A stretch of DNA of 60,409 nucleotides, from NCBI GenBank assembly GCA_023457435.1, contig JAEWLS010000022.1:1-60409 (forward strand). Direction: 5' to 3'. The translations under genes were made by a program, and so were the position numbers. The notes below the pieces were generated by a model. It was not told the DNA's origin. It worked only from the letters and a program-made list of their open reading frames with translations, and did no database searches. Every line of letters begins with the position of its first letter. The first letter of the stretch is position 1. Positions 44,749 through 52,897 of the stretch are shown here, piece by piece. Source of the DNA: Pseudomonadota bacterium (GTDB lineage: Bacteria; Pseudomonadota; Alphaproteobacteria; Rhizobiales; Rhizobiaceae).

Positions 44749-46539
44749 CTACTCGGCCGGCGCCTTCTGCTTGCGCTTGAACAGCCCCATGAGATTGTCC
44801 CACAACTCGATCTTGGCTCCGGCGCGCTTCATGATGATGCCCTGCTGGGTGATCGATAGAAGATTGTTCCACGCCCAGTAGATGACGAGACCTGCCGGGA
44901 ACGACGCCAGCATGAAGGTGAAGATCACCGGCATCCAGGTGAAGATCATCGCCTGGGTCGGGTCCGGAGGCGTCGGGTTCATGCGCATCTGCAGGAACAT
45001 CGTGATGCCCATCAGGATCGGCCACACGCCAATCATGAGGAAGGCCGGGACCGCGAAGGGCAGCAGTCCGAACAGGTTGAAGATCGAAGTCGGGTCCGGG
45101 GCAGCGAGGTCCTGGATCCACCCGAAGAATGGCGCGTGGCGCATCTCGATGGTGACGTAGAGCACCTTGTAGAGTGCGAAGAAGACCGGGATCTGGATCG
45201 CGATCGGCCAGCAGCCGGCGAGCGGGTTGATCTTCTCCTTCTTGTACAGCTCCATCATCGCCTGCTGTTGCTTCATGCGGTCATCCGCGTACTTGTCGCG
45301 GATCTCGAGCATGGCAGGCTGGACCTTCTTCATATTCGCCATGGAGGCATAGCTCTTGTTCGCGAGCGGGAAGAAGATGGCCTTGACGACGACGGTGGTG
45401 GCGAGGATGGCCAGACCGAAGTTGCCGAGCAGCTTGTAGAGCCAGTCCATCAGATAGAACATCGGCTTGGTGATGAAATAGAACCATCCCCAATCGATCA
45501 GGAGATCGAACTGGCGGATGCCGAGGCCTTCCTCGTAGGCATCGATCCTCGCGACTTCCTTCGCGCCGGCGAAGATGCGCGACTCGACGGTCGAGCTGGC
45601 CCCCGGCGCAACAGTGATCGGATCGCCGAGGTAATCCGCCTGGTAGCGGACCCGCCCGCCGTCGTCGAAATAGGAGTACTTCGGCTGGAACGACTGGCCC
45701 GCCTGCGGCACCAGCGCGACGGCCCAATACTTGTCCGTGATTCCCATCCAGCCATCCGTCGACTTGGCGGGGGTGATCTGACGGGTCTCTTCGAGATCGT
45801 CGTAATCGATCTCCTGCAGTCCCTCGACGCCGGTTACTCCGATCAGGCCCTCGTGCAGCACGTAGATGCCCTCAACGTGCGGCGTGCCGTAGCGCATGGT
45901 GCGTCCATAGGGCTGCACTGCCACTGGCGCAGCGCCGTTGTTCGAGACGGTGTCGGTAAAGGTGAACATGTAGTCGCCGTCGACCGCGATCTTGCGGGTG
46001 AAGACCAGCCCCTGGCCGTTGTCGTAGGTCAGCGTCACCGGATTCTGCGGCGTCAGCACCGGCTCGCCGTCGACCTTCCAGACCGCGCTGCGGCTGGGCA
46101 GATTCGCGGAATCGGGGCCGACGTAGCCGGACTCCACGAAGTAGCTGCCGACGGCCTCGCCGGGGCTGAGCAGGTGGATGTTCGGCGAATTTTTCTGGAC
46201 CGTTTCGCGGTAGTCCTTGAGGACCAGGTCGTCGAGGCGGGCGCCGGTCAGATTGATCGTGCCAGACAGGCGCGGCGTGTCGATCTTGACGCGCGCCGAG
46301 GCCGCGACGGCATCGCTGCCACCGGGAACCGCTGGTGTCCCCGGCGCTGCCGGTACGGCGGGTACCTCGGGATTTGCCGGATTTGCGGGCTGCGGGTTCG
46401 CCGCTTCCTGCCGCTCCTGCTCCACCCGCGCCGCCTCGCGCTGCGCCTCGATCCGCGGGTTCATGTAGAACACCTGCCAGAGCGTCAGGATCAGCACCGA
46501 AAGCGCGATCGTGATGAAGAAGTTGCGGTTGTTTTCCAT
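44749..46539 (-). CDS. yidC: Membrane protein insertase YidC
   Basis: A 596-residue inner-membrane insertase. N-terminal span (FFITIALSVLILTLWQVFYM), a Pro/Ala-rich linker, the periplasmic beta-supersandwich (about 80-370) and the conserved C-terminal core of five spans (WFYFITKPMFYLMDWLYKLLG onward). The ATG overlaps the rnpA stop by one base. Confidence 0.95.
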   Translation of the reverse strand: MENNRNFFITIALSVLILTLWQVFYMNPRIEAQREAARVEQERQEAANPQPANPANPEVPAVPAAPGTPAVPGGSDAVAASARVKIDTPRLSGTINLTGARLDDLVLKDYRETVQKNSPNIHLLSPGEAVGSYFVESGYVGPDSANLPSRSAVWKVDGEPVLTPQNPVTLTYDNGQGLVFTRKIAVDGDYMFTFTDTVSNNGAAPVAVQPYGRTMRYGTPHVEGIYVLHEGLIGVTGVEGLQEIDYDDLEETRQITPAKSTDGWMGITDKYWAVALVPQAGQSFQPKYSYFDDGGRVRYQADYLGDPITVAPGASSTVESRIFAGAKEVARIDAYEEGLGIRQFDLLIDWGWFYFITKPMFYLMDWLYKLLGNFGLAILATTVVVKAIFFPLANKSYASMANMKKVQPAMLEIRDKYADDRMKQQQAMMELYKKEKINPLAGCWPIAIQIPVFFALYKVLYVTIEMRHAPFFGWIQDLAAPDPTSIFNLFGLLPFAVPAFLMIGVWPILMGITMFLQMRMNPTPPDPTQAMIFTWMPVIFTFMLASFPAGLVIYWAWNNLLSITQQGIIMKRAGAKIELWDNLMGLFKRKQKAPAE

Positions 46540-46898
46540 CAGGATTTCCTTGGGCGGGCGCCCTTGATGCGCCGCGACAGCTCGGCAGTGAGCTCTGCGA
46601 ACGGCACGCTTGCCAGTTCGCGTCGGCCGACGATCACATAGTCGCTGCCCGGCGCCATGTCATCAGCGGCAGAGAGGCGCACAGCCTCCCGCAGGCGGCG
46701 GCGAATCCGATTCCGGACAACCGCATTACCGGTCTTCTTTGTAACGGTCAGACCGACGCGCGGCGCACCGGCGTCGCCGCGGTCGAGTATTTCCAGCAGG
46801 AACAGCGGCCCGCGACGCTTGTCGCCTTTCTGGACCGCTAGGAATTCGGCGCGCTTCGTGAGCCGCGCCACGCGGCGGGATCTCAGGGGTTCGCCCAA
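46539..46898 (-). CDS. rnpA: Ribonuclease P protein component
   Basis: About 119 residues from a TTG at 46898, which leaves 22 bases after rpmH and has a GGCGGCGGGTGAG leader; a GTG at 46871 is the alternative. No ATG fits. The RNR motif RNRIRRRLREAVR and RAEFLAVQKGDKRRG are present. It assists RNase P RNA in 5' tRNA processing. An open extension upstream overlaps rpmH in another frame and is not coding. Confidence 0.88.
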   Translation of the reverse strand: MGEPLRSRRVARLTKRAEFLAVQKGDKRRGPLFLLEILDRGDAGAPRVGLTVTKKTGNAVVRNRIRRRLREAVRLSAADDMAPGSDYVIVGRRELASVPFAELTAELSRRIKGARPRKS

Positions 46899-46920
46899 CT
46901 CACCCGCCGCCTCAAGCCGA

Positions 46921-47055
46921 TCAGGCCGAGAGACGCTTGCGGCCACGGTTGCGACGGGCTGCGACGACGTCGCGACCGCCCTTGGTGGCCATACGTGCAC
47001 GGAAGCCGTGACGACGCTTGCGAACAAGCTTCGAGGGTTGATAGGTGCGCTTCAT
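46921..47055 (-). CDS. rpmH: 50S ribosomal protein L34
   Basis: 44 codons from ATG at 47055 to TGA: MKRTYQPSKLVRKRRHGFRA at the start and ARRNRGRKRLSA at the end, the standard L34 sequence and length. First gene of the rpmH-rnpA-yidC-yihA cluster. Confidence 0.97.
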   Translation of the reverse strand: MKRTYQPSKLVRKRRHGFRARMATKGGRDVVAARRNRGRKRLSA

Positions 47056-47288
47056 TTATCTGATACCGCGGCGTGCGGCCCTTCTTGGTTCTGTCCCGCG
47101 AGAGACAGGAGCGTTTTGTTTCGCAAGGGCACCGGGGCATGGCAATGCCGCGCCGGAAGGGTGCCCCAGCGTGCGCGGGCTTATAGCAGCGCATTTCCGA
47201 GAGTCAACGCAGGGCCGCACCGTCTCCATGTGCTTGATGGTTTCGGCGCGCGCGTCGTAAGGCATTTGTGTCGAGTTCGGAAGTCGCC

Positions 47289-48698
47289 ATGCCAAGCACA
47301 CTCAAGCCAGACTTTTGCGTCATCGGCACCGACCCAGGCGGCCTCGCCGTCGCCATGGGAGCGGCGATGTTCGGAGCGAGCGTTGTACTCGTCGATACGG
47401 GTATGCCCGCCTCCGATCCCAGCCGGGTGCGGGCCGTGGCCTTGTCCGCCGCTGCACGGGCGATGCACATGGCCGGCGTGACCGATCGCCTCGGAGTGAA
47501 CCGAGGGGCCGAGGCGGATCAACGCAAGATCGAGCGGCATGTGCGGGCAGCGGTCGAAGCGCTCGCGCCCAACGAGGCCGCCGGACGCCTGACCGCGCTC
47601 GGCGTCCACGTCCTGCGCGGCAGTACACATTTCGCCGGGCGCAGCAGTGTGGTTGTCGGGGATGTGACCGTGCGCGCTCGACGCTATGTCATCGCCACCG
47701 GCGGCACGAGCGCCGTTCCCGACCTGCCCGGTCTGCGGGACGTCGATTTCCACACTGTCGAAACGATCTTCTCCGTTGTGAAATGCCCGGGCCACCTCGT
47801 CATCCTCGGTGCGCAGCGCGCCGGATGCGAAGCAGCACAGGCGTGGCGCCGCCTCGGCGCCGAGGTCACCCTGATCGACACGCAGGGCGTGTTGCGCGAC
47901 GAGGACGAAGAGCTCGCTGGCTTTGTCACCCGGCGCCTGAGGGCAGAAGGCGTCATGGTGCGTGAAGCGACTTCGGTGACGCGCCTGGAGCGCCGCGGCA
48001 AGACCGGCGTCCGCGTTCACATCGAGCGCGACGGCACCGCCGGGAGCCTGGACGCGACGCACCTGCTGGTCGCGGGACCCAGGACACCGAACCTCGCTGG
48101 CCTCGGCCTCGAGGCCGCGCGCATCAGGGCCGATGAATACGGCATACGCGTCGACGACGGATTGCGGACGAGCAACCGCCGTGTCTATGCGGTCGGTGCG
48201 GCTGCCGGCCAACCTGCCGGGGCAGCGGACTACCACGCTTCCCTGCTGCTGCGTCGTCTGCTCTTCCGGAAGGCCTCGAATACCAGAGCGGAGATCGTTC
48301 CGCGCGTGGTGTTGACCGATCCGGAGATCGCGTCCGTCGGCATCACGGAGGGCGAGGCGCGGTCGTCGCGGCTTTCGCACACGATTCTCCGCTGGCCGCT
48401 CTCGGAAAATGCGCGGGCCCAGGCCGAACGCGAAACCGACGGCATGGTGAAGCTCATCGTCGGCAAGGGCGGCGAAATCTTCGGGGCGGGCATTGCCGGG
48501 CGCAGCGCCAGCGAAGCGATCAACGTCTTCGCGCTGGCGGCTTCGGCCGGCCTGCGCCTCGGGGACATCGCTGCATACGTACCCGTCGATCTGGCAACGG
48601 CCGAGGCTGGGAAGCGCGCCGCCGTGACCTATCTGGCGAATACCGTACGAAGCCCGATCGCCCGCTTGGCATCTCGCCTGCTGCGCCGCTTAGGCTGA
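47289..48698 (+). CDS. Degenerate pyridine nucleotide-disulfide oxidoreductase-like flavoprotein
   Basis: A 469-residue protein with the two-Rossmann layout of dihydrolipoamide dehydrogenase/mercuric reductase: FAD site FCVIGTDPGGLAVAMGAA (first glycine pattern altered), ATGGTSAVPDLPG, NAD site LVILGAQRAGCEAAQAWRRLG, VYAVGAA, and the dimer domain RVVLTDPEIASVGITEGEA. The redox motif GGTCxNxGCxPSK is missing: that stretch reads SRVRAVALSAAARAMHMAG with no cysteine. The C-terminal His-Pro active-site segment is also replaced (AYVPVDLATAEAGK). It cannot do disulfide chemistry; a simple oxidase or sensor role is possible. A GTG at 47268 is an alternative start. Confidence 0.85.
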   Translation: MPSTLKPDFCVIGTDPGGLAVAMGAAMFGASVVLVDTGMPASDPSRVRAVALSAAARAMHMAGVTDRLGVNRGAEADQRKIERHVRAAVEALAPNEAAGRLTALGVHVLRGSTHFAGRSSVVVGDVTVRARRYVIATGGTSAVPDLPGLRDVDFHTVETIFSVVKCPGHLVILGAQRAGCEAAQAWRRLGAEVTLIDTQGVLRDEDEELAGFVTRRLRAEGVMVREATSVTRLERRGKTGVRVHIERDGTAGSLDATHLLVAGPRTPNLAGLGLEAARIRADEYGIRVDDGLRTSNRRVYAVGAAAGQPAGAADYHASLLLRRLLFRKASNTRAEIVPRVVLTDPEIASVGITEGEARSSRLSHTILRWPLSENARAQAERETDGMVKLIVGKGGEIFGAGIAGRSASEAINVFALAASAGLRLGDIAAYVPVDLATAEAGKRAAVTYLANTVRSPIARLASRLLRRLG

Positions 48699-48751
48699 TC
48701 TGGCAAAATGCCGCCTCAATGAGGCTGCAAGGAGCGGTGGCAGGGGTGCCG

Positions 48752-50257
48752 ATGGACGAACCTGGCGAGAAAAGGGCTGGCGAGAGCACTGCGGACGCTG
48801 CGCCTTCGGCGCGGCACGATGCCGTTCCGCTCGGCCGCGGCCTCTCCACGCGCCTCCTCTTCCTCACCATACTGTTCGTCATGCTGGCTGAGGTGCTGAT
48901 CTTCCTGCCTTCGGTCGCGAACTTCCGCCTCCAGTGGCTCGAGCAAAGGCTGGGCAACGCTGCTGCGGTGTCGGCAGTGCTGCTCCAGGCAGACCCGACC
49001 AACGTCGACCGCGGCGTCCAGAACGACGTCCTGACCGCACTCGGGGCGCGCGCCATAGCGGTGCGTGACGAAGGGGCATCGCGCCTCCTCGCCGTCTCGG
49101 AAATGCCGCCGCAGGTCGACCAGCACGTCGACATTCGCGGCATGAGCACTCTCGCGTCGATCGCCGAGGCGCTCGATACCATGTTCTCCGGCGGCGACAG
49201 GCTGATTCGCGCCTACGGCCGCGTCGGAATGAGCGACAAGGAGTACGAGCTGATCCTCCCCGACCGGCAGCTGCGGGCGGCGATGCTCGACTATGCCGGC
49301 CAGGTCGCCGGGCTGTCGCTCATCATCTCGCTGATCACCGCGACCTTGGTGTTCTACGCCATCAACCGCATGATGATTCGGCCGATCCGCGGCCTAACCC
49401 GTTCGATGCTGGCGTTCGCGCAGGCGCCGGACGATCCCAACCGCATCATCGTTCCGTCGGCGCGCAATGACGAGCTCGGTGTTGCCGAGCGCGAGCTCGC
49501 CGCCATGCAGAGCAACCTTCAGCACACGCTGTCCGAGCAGAAGCATCTGGCCGACCTCGGTCTCGCCGTCTCGAAGATCAACCACGACATGCGCAACATC
49601 CTGTCGTCGGCGCAGCTCATCTCCGACCGCCTGGTCGAGGCGCGCGATCCGATGGTTCAGACCGTGGCGCCCAAGCTGCTGCGCGCGCTCGACCGCGCCG
49701 TCGCCTATTCGGAAGGCGTGCTTGCCTACGGCCGCACTCAGGAGGCGCCGCCGGCACGGCGCCGTCTGCGTCTGGCGACCCTCGTCGACGAGGTGCAGGG
49801 CCTGCTCGCCGTCGACCCGGCCATGGAGCTGGAGTTCCGCAACGAGGTTGCGCCCGACTTCGAGATCGACGCCGACAGCGACCAGCTGTTCCGCGTGCTC
49901 ACCAACCTCGCCCGCAACGCCGTACAGGCTATGGGCGGTACGCGTGACGGCGCCGTGGTCAACCGCCTGACGATTTCGGCCGATCGGCGCGGCACGGTCT
50001 GCCGGATCTATGTCGCCGACACGGGTCCGGGCCTGCCGCCGAAGGCGCGGGAAAACCTCTTCACCGCGTTTCGCGGGTCGGCGCGCAGCGGCGGCACCGG
50101 TCTCGGCCTCGCCATTGCGCATGAACTGGTTCGGCTGCATGGCGGGACGCTTGAGCTGGTCGACAGCCAGGGCACCGGCACCGTCTTCGCCATCAGCATC
50201 CCGGACCAGCCGGTGCGGATCGATGAGGCGCGGCGGGAGCTGCGCCGCCCCGCCTGA
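48752..50257 (+). CDS. HAMP-containing sensor histidine kinase, orphan
   Basis: 501 residues from the ATG at 48752 (an upstream ATG at 48719 would add 11). Membrane span near 35-55, an extracytoplasmic sensor of about 130 residues without a recognised fold, second span near 190-210, HAMP, then a dimerisation helix with phospho-acceptor His278 in KINHDMRNIL, N-box NLARNAVQAM, G1 DTGPGLP and G2 GGTGLGLAIA. No response regulator is adjacent. It follows the degenerate flavoprotein on the same strand by 53 bases. Confidence 0.9.
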   Translation: MDEPGEKRAGESTADAAPSARHDAVPLGRGLSTRLLFLTILFVMLAEVLIFLPSVANFRLQWLEQRLGNAAAVSAVLLQADPTNVDRGVQNDVLTALGARAIAVRDEGASRLLAVSEMPPQVDQHVDIRGMSTLASIAEALDTMFSGGDRLIRAYGRVGMSDKEYELILPDRQLRAAMLDYAGQVAGLSLIISLITATLVFYAINRMMIRPIRGLTRSMLAFAQAPDDPNRIIVPSARNDELGVAERELAAMQSNLQHTLSEQKHLADLGLAVSKINHDMRNILSSAQLISDRLVEARDPMVQTVAPKLLRALDRAVAYSEGVLAYGRTQEAPPARRRLRLATLVDEVQGLLAVDPAMELEFRNEVAPDFEIDADSDQLFRVLTNLARNAVQAMGGTRDGAVVNRLTISADRRGTVCRIYVADTGPGLPPKARENLFTAFRGSARSGGTGLGLAIAHELVRLHGGTLELVDSQGTGTVFAISIPDQPVRIDEARRELRRPA

Positions 50258-50373
50258 CGCATCTCCAAACTTTCCGATGCGGCGGCTTGCAATTGCCGGC
50301 TACACTCGCTAGGTAGCGCCCGTTCGGCCGCCTCGGCCGCCGGACGTTTTGGCCGTTCCGCACGGCCCGGCGC

Positions 50374-50450
50374 GCGCCCGTAGCTCAGCTGGATAGAGCA
50401 CCAGACTACGAATCTGGGGGTCAGAGGTTCGAATCCTTTCGGGCGCGCCA
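50374..50450 (+). tRNA. tRNA-Arg (anticodon ACG)
   Basis: A 77-base cloverleaf with acceptor GCGCCCG/CGGGCGC, D arm TAGCTCAGCTGGATAGAGC, anticodon stem CCAGA/TCTGG around CTACGAA (anticodon ACG, reading CGN after wobble deamination), T arm GGTTCGAATCC, and an encoded CCA. No integrase or repeated 3' end was seen in the window. Confidence 0.97.
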
Positions 50451-50631
50451 CTTCAAACCCGCATAAATCCCCGCATTGATCTGCGACAACGAGGCCGCCC
50501 GGCTTCGGCGAGCCAAGTCACGGCGGTCCGGCGAATATCGCTTAAGCGCAGTCGGGTCTTTGCATCCTGGCGTGTAGCAAACCGAGCGGCCGCATCGAGG
50601 CTGCAATGCCGCTACTGAGCAGACGCTCTGA

Positions 50632-52230
50632 CTACTGCGGCAGTCCCGCGGCTACTGCCAAAGCGACCATCCGATCGGAAGCCGCCACGAAGGCCGTCGA
50701 AGCGTGCTGCTCCGGAAGCCTGACATTTGCAGCCTTTGAACCTGGGCGAATCTTGAGGCCTGCGGCGATCGCCTGGGCGGCCTCTTCGGTGCGGCCGAGC
50801 ATCTGATAGGTTGCGGCGAGCACGAACTGTGGACGCCCGCTAGCCGGCGTGATTGCCACCGATTGTTCCAGCCACCCCACGGCCTCGGCAGGCCGGTCCA
50901 ACAAGGCCAGCGCCCACCCGATGCCGAGGGTCCAGGTCCAGCGGGCGGTTTCCGGAGTGCCGAAGCGGTGCGCTTGGCGGAACGTCGCAAGGGCATCTTC
51001 AAATCGACCGAGGTAAAGCTGCGACAGGCCCATATTGTAAAGTGCGCCGCCGTTCCAGGGATCCAGCGTCAGCGCCTCGGCGCACGCGACCAGCGCCTCT
51101 ACGAACTGGTTGGTTGCGCTCAGGAGCCGACAATAGGCCTCATGCGCTGCAATGGAGCCGTTATCGCTCCGCAGAGCCCGCTCGAGATGCTGGCGCGCCT
51201 TAGCTGTTGCAGCTTCCGCGTCGTCGCCGACGTACCACCCCGTCTGAACCGCGCGCAGCAGAAGCGCCGAAAGCGCGACCTGCAATTCGATGCTGGCACT
51301 ATCCTTCACCAGCGCGGTTTCGAGTATCGAGCGCGCCACGATGAATCGCTCCAGGGAAGCTTGGGCGATCTGCTGGTTTGCTTGCTCGATCGCTACCCGC
51401 GCCCGAGTTGCAGTGGGTGTCGTGTCCAGGGCGCCGGTGCCAAGATGGCCTGCAAGCGGATGCCCGATGGCAGCCGACAGCCTGTCTGCGGCGAGGCCGG
51501 CATCGCTTAGCGCCACCGGGTCGATCGATGCAGAGGCCGTCCAACGGATCTCGTTTGAACGCGCGGCAGTCACGCGGGAATGGACCTCGACACCGGCTCC
51601 GGTTCGCCGCAGTTCCGCCGTCACCAGATAGTCGGCTTCCTCGTCCCTCGAGGCTAGCACCTGCAAGCTTTCGATCCTGGCCAGCCCATCGACCAGGCGG
51701 CTGCGAACGTCTTCGCCGAGGCTGGCCTCAAGATCATTGCCGGACACGACCAATGGCCTCACCGCGATCGTGGGGACGCTGTCGTGCACATGATAGCTGC
51801 CGATCGCCGCAATCAGTATCATCATGGCGGCGATCGCCACGGCTGCGGGCAAACGCCACTTGGAGTGTTGCGGAGCCGCGACAGCCACCGGAGCGTGCTG
51901 CTCCATCGCACCTGCGCTGGCGACACCGTCCGCTTCCACAACGGCGTCGAAACGATATCCGCGGCCGGACACCACCTTGATGAGCGCCCTGTCTTCGTCG
52001 CCAAGCGCCGACCTGATCTCGCGGATGCACTGGAACAGGCTGTCCTCGCCGACATGAACGGTTGGCCAGACTGCCGCCATCAGTTCCTGCTTGGAGAGCA
52101 GCACGCCCGGGTTCGCCAAGAAAAAGCGGAGGAGTTCGAAGCTCTTCACGCGCAGATGCACCACGCGGCCATCGCGGTCGCGAAGTTCAGCACGCCGTTC
52201 GTCAAGCTCGAAGCTCGCGAACTTGATCAA
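50632..52230 (-). CDS. CadC-like membrane transcriptional regulator with TPR repeats
   Basis: A 532-residue protein: OmpR/PhoB-type winged helix at 1-100 (HLRVKSFELLRFFLANPGVLLSKQELMAAVW, RALIKVVSGRGYRF), one membrane span at about 127-147, and a C-terminal region with TPR-like helices (about 270-515, for example ALYNMGLSQLYLGRFEDALATFRQA). This ToxR/CadC architecture binds DNA while anchored in the membrane and senses outside signals. It faces the tRNA on one side and an RTX fossil on the other; target unknown. Confidence 0.88.
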   Translation of the reverse strand: MIKFASFELDERRAELRDRDGRVVHLRVKSFELLRFFLANPGVLLSKQELMAAVWPTVHVGEDSLFQCIREIRSALGDEDRALIKVVSGRGYRFDAVVEADGVASAGAMEQHAPVAVAAPQHSKWRLPAAVAIAAMMILIAAIGSYHVHDSVPTIAVRPLVVSGNDLEASLGEDVRSRLVDGLARIESLQVLASRDEEADYLVTAELRRTGAGVEVHSRVTAARSNEIRWTASASIDPVALSDAGLAADRLSAAIGHPLAGHLGTGALDTTPTATRARVAIEQANQQIAQASLERFIVARSILETALVKDSASIELQVALSALLLRAVQTGWYVGDDAEAATAKARQHLERALRSDNGSIAAHEAYCRLLSATNQFVEALVACAEALTLDPWNGGALYNMGLSQLYLGRFEDALATFRQAHRFGTPETARWTWTLGIGWALALLDRPAEAVGWLEQSVAITPASGRPQFVLAATYQMLGRTEEAAQAIAAGLKIRPGSKAANVRLPEQHASTAFVAASDRMVALAVAAGLPQ

Positions 52231-52447
52231 GAAGCCTCCGGCTTTCGTCTCTTACCCTACGTGGGGGTCAAGCTGCTCGTGCAGAGTTCTTATCAGGAAA
52301 ATTTCAGAATGTCTGCGGAGCGCTCTCAGGACTCGTCGACGTGCCTGTGTCGTCATGTGACCGCTGCTGCAGACGCCCGCTCCATCCCATCGATACGCGT
52401 TGGAGCGCACTCCAGCAGCCGCTTATATCTCCATTCCGGCGGGCTCA

Positions 52448-52745
52448 ATGTCGTTCATTACCATCAACAGCATTGCAGGCGACAATGTCATAAACATCGC
52501 CGAATGGAATTTGGGCGGGGATGGTTGTCAATTTTACGTAGCCTGCCTTCCTGTGGGGCTTCGAGGACGGCATCGACAAGCTGAACCTGACGGCCAGCGG
52601 TATCGCCAGCTTCTCCGACCTCAGCGGCAAGATCGCCGACGATGGCGCCGGCAACGTCACCATCGACCTCGGCGGCGGCAACATCCTGACGCTGCGCGGC
52701 GTAACTGCTAGCCAACTCTCGGCCGCCGACTTCGAGTTTGCCTGA
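52448..52745 (+). pseudogene. Remnant of an RTX/Ig-like secreted protein (both ends, middle lost)
   Basis: The ATG at 52448 opens SFITINSIAGDNVINIAEWN, the typical first residues of large alphaproteobacterial secreted proteins with Ig-like/RTX repeats. About 90 bases later, in a different frame (52542-52745), comes FEDGIDKLNLTASGIASF then GNVTIDLGGGNILTL and ASQLSAADFEFA plus stop, the typical C-terminal type I secretion end of RTX calcium-binding proteins. The repeats in between are gone. An ancestral gene of kilobase scale has been cut to about 300 bases by internal deletion with a frame change. No type I transporter is nearby. Confidence 0.7.
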
Positions 52746-52835
52746 AAGCAGGTCGAGCGGGCGGTGTAGCGCTGACGGGCGCTCGCCGCCAGCGGCGTCG
52801 ATCCCAATGCCGTGGACTGGATTCTCGGAGCTTCC

Positions 52836-52864
52836 TTGACATTATCAGGGCGCCTGATGATAGA
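52836..52864 (+). promoter_or_regulatory. Promoter with internal operator for the hydroxy-acid catabolic operon
   Basis: A consensus -35 TTGACA (52836-52841) is followed after exactly 17 bases by GATAGA (52859-52864). The spacer contains a perfect 6-bp inverted repeat ATCAGG-GCG-CCTGAT (52844-52858). A repressor bound there would block RNA polymerase. The cluster ends with a MarR gene, whose family binds palindromes of this size, so it is the leading candidate regulator (inference). Confidence 0.65.
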
Positions 52865-52897
52865 TCGGCGATCCATCGCTTCGAGGAGGACGACACG

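Noticed and set aside
45136..46641. 501-codon plus-strand frame opposite yidC
   Set aside because: Shadow of yidC; composition dominated by Arg, Asp and His with no recognisable domain.
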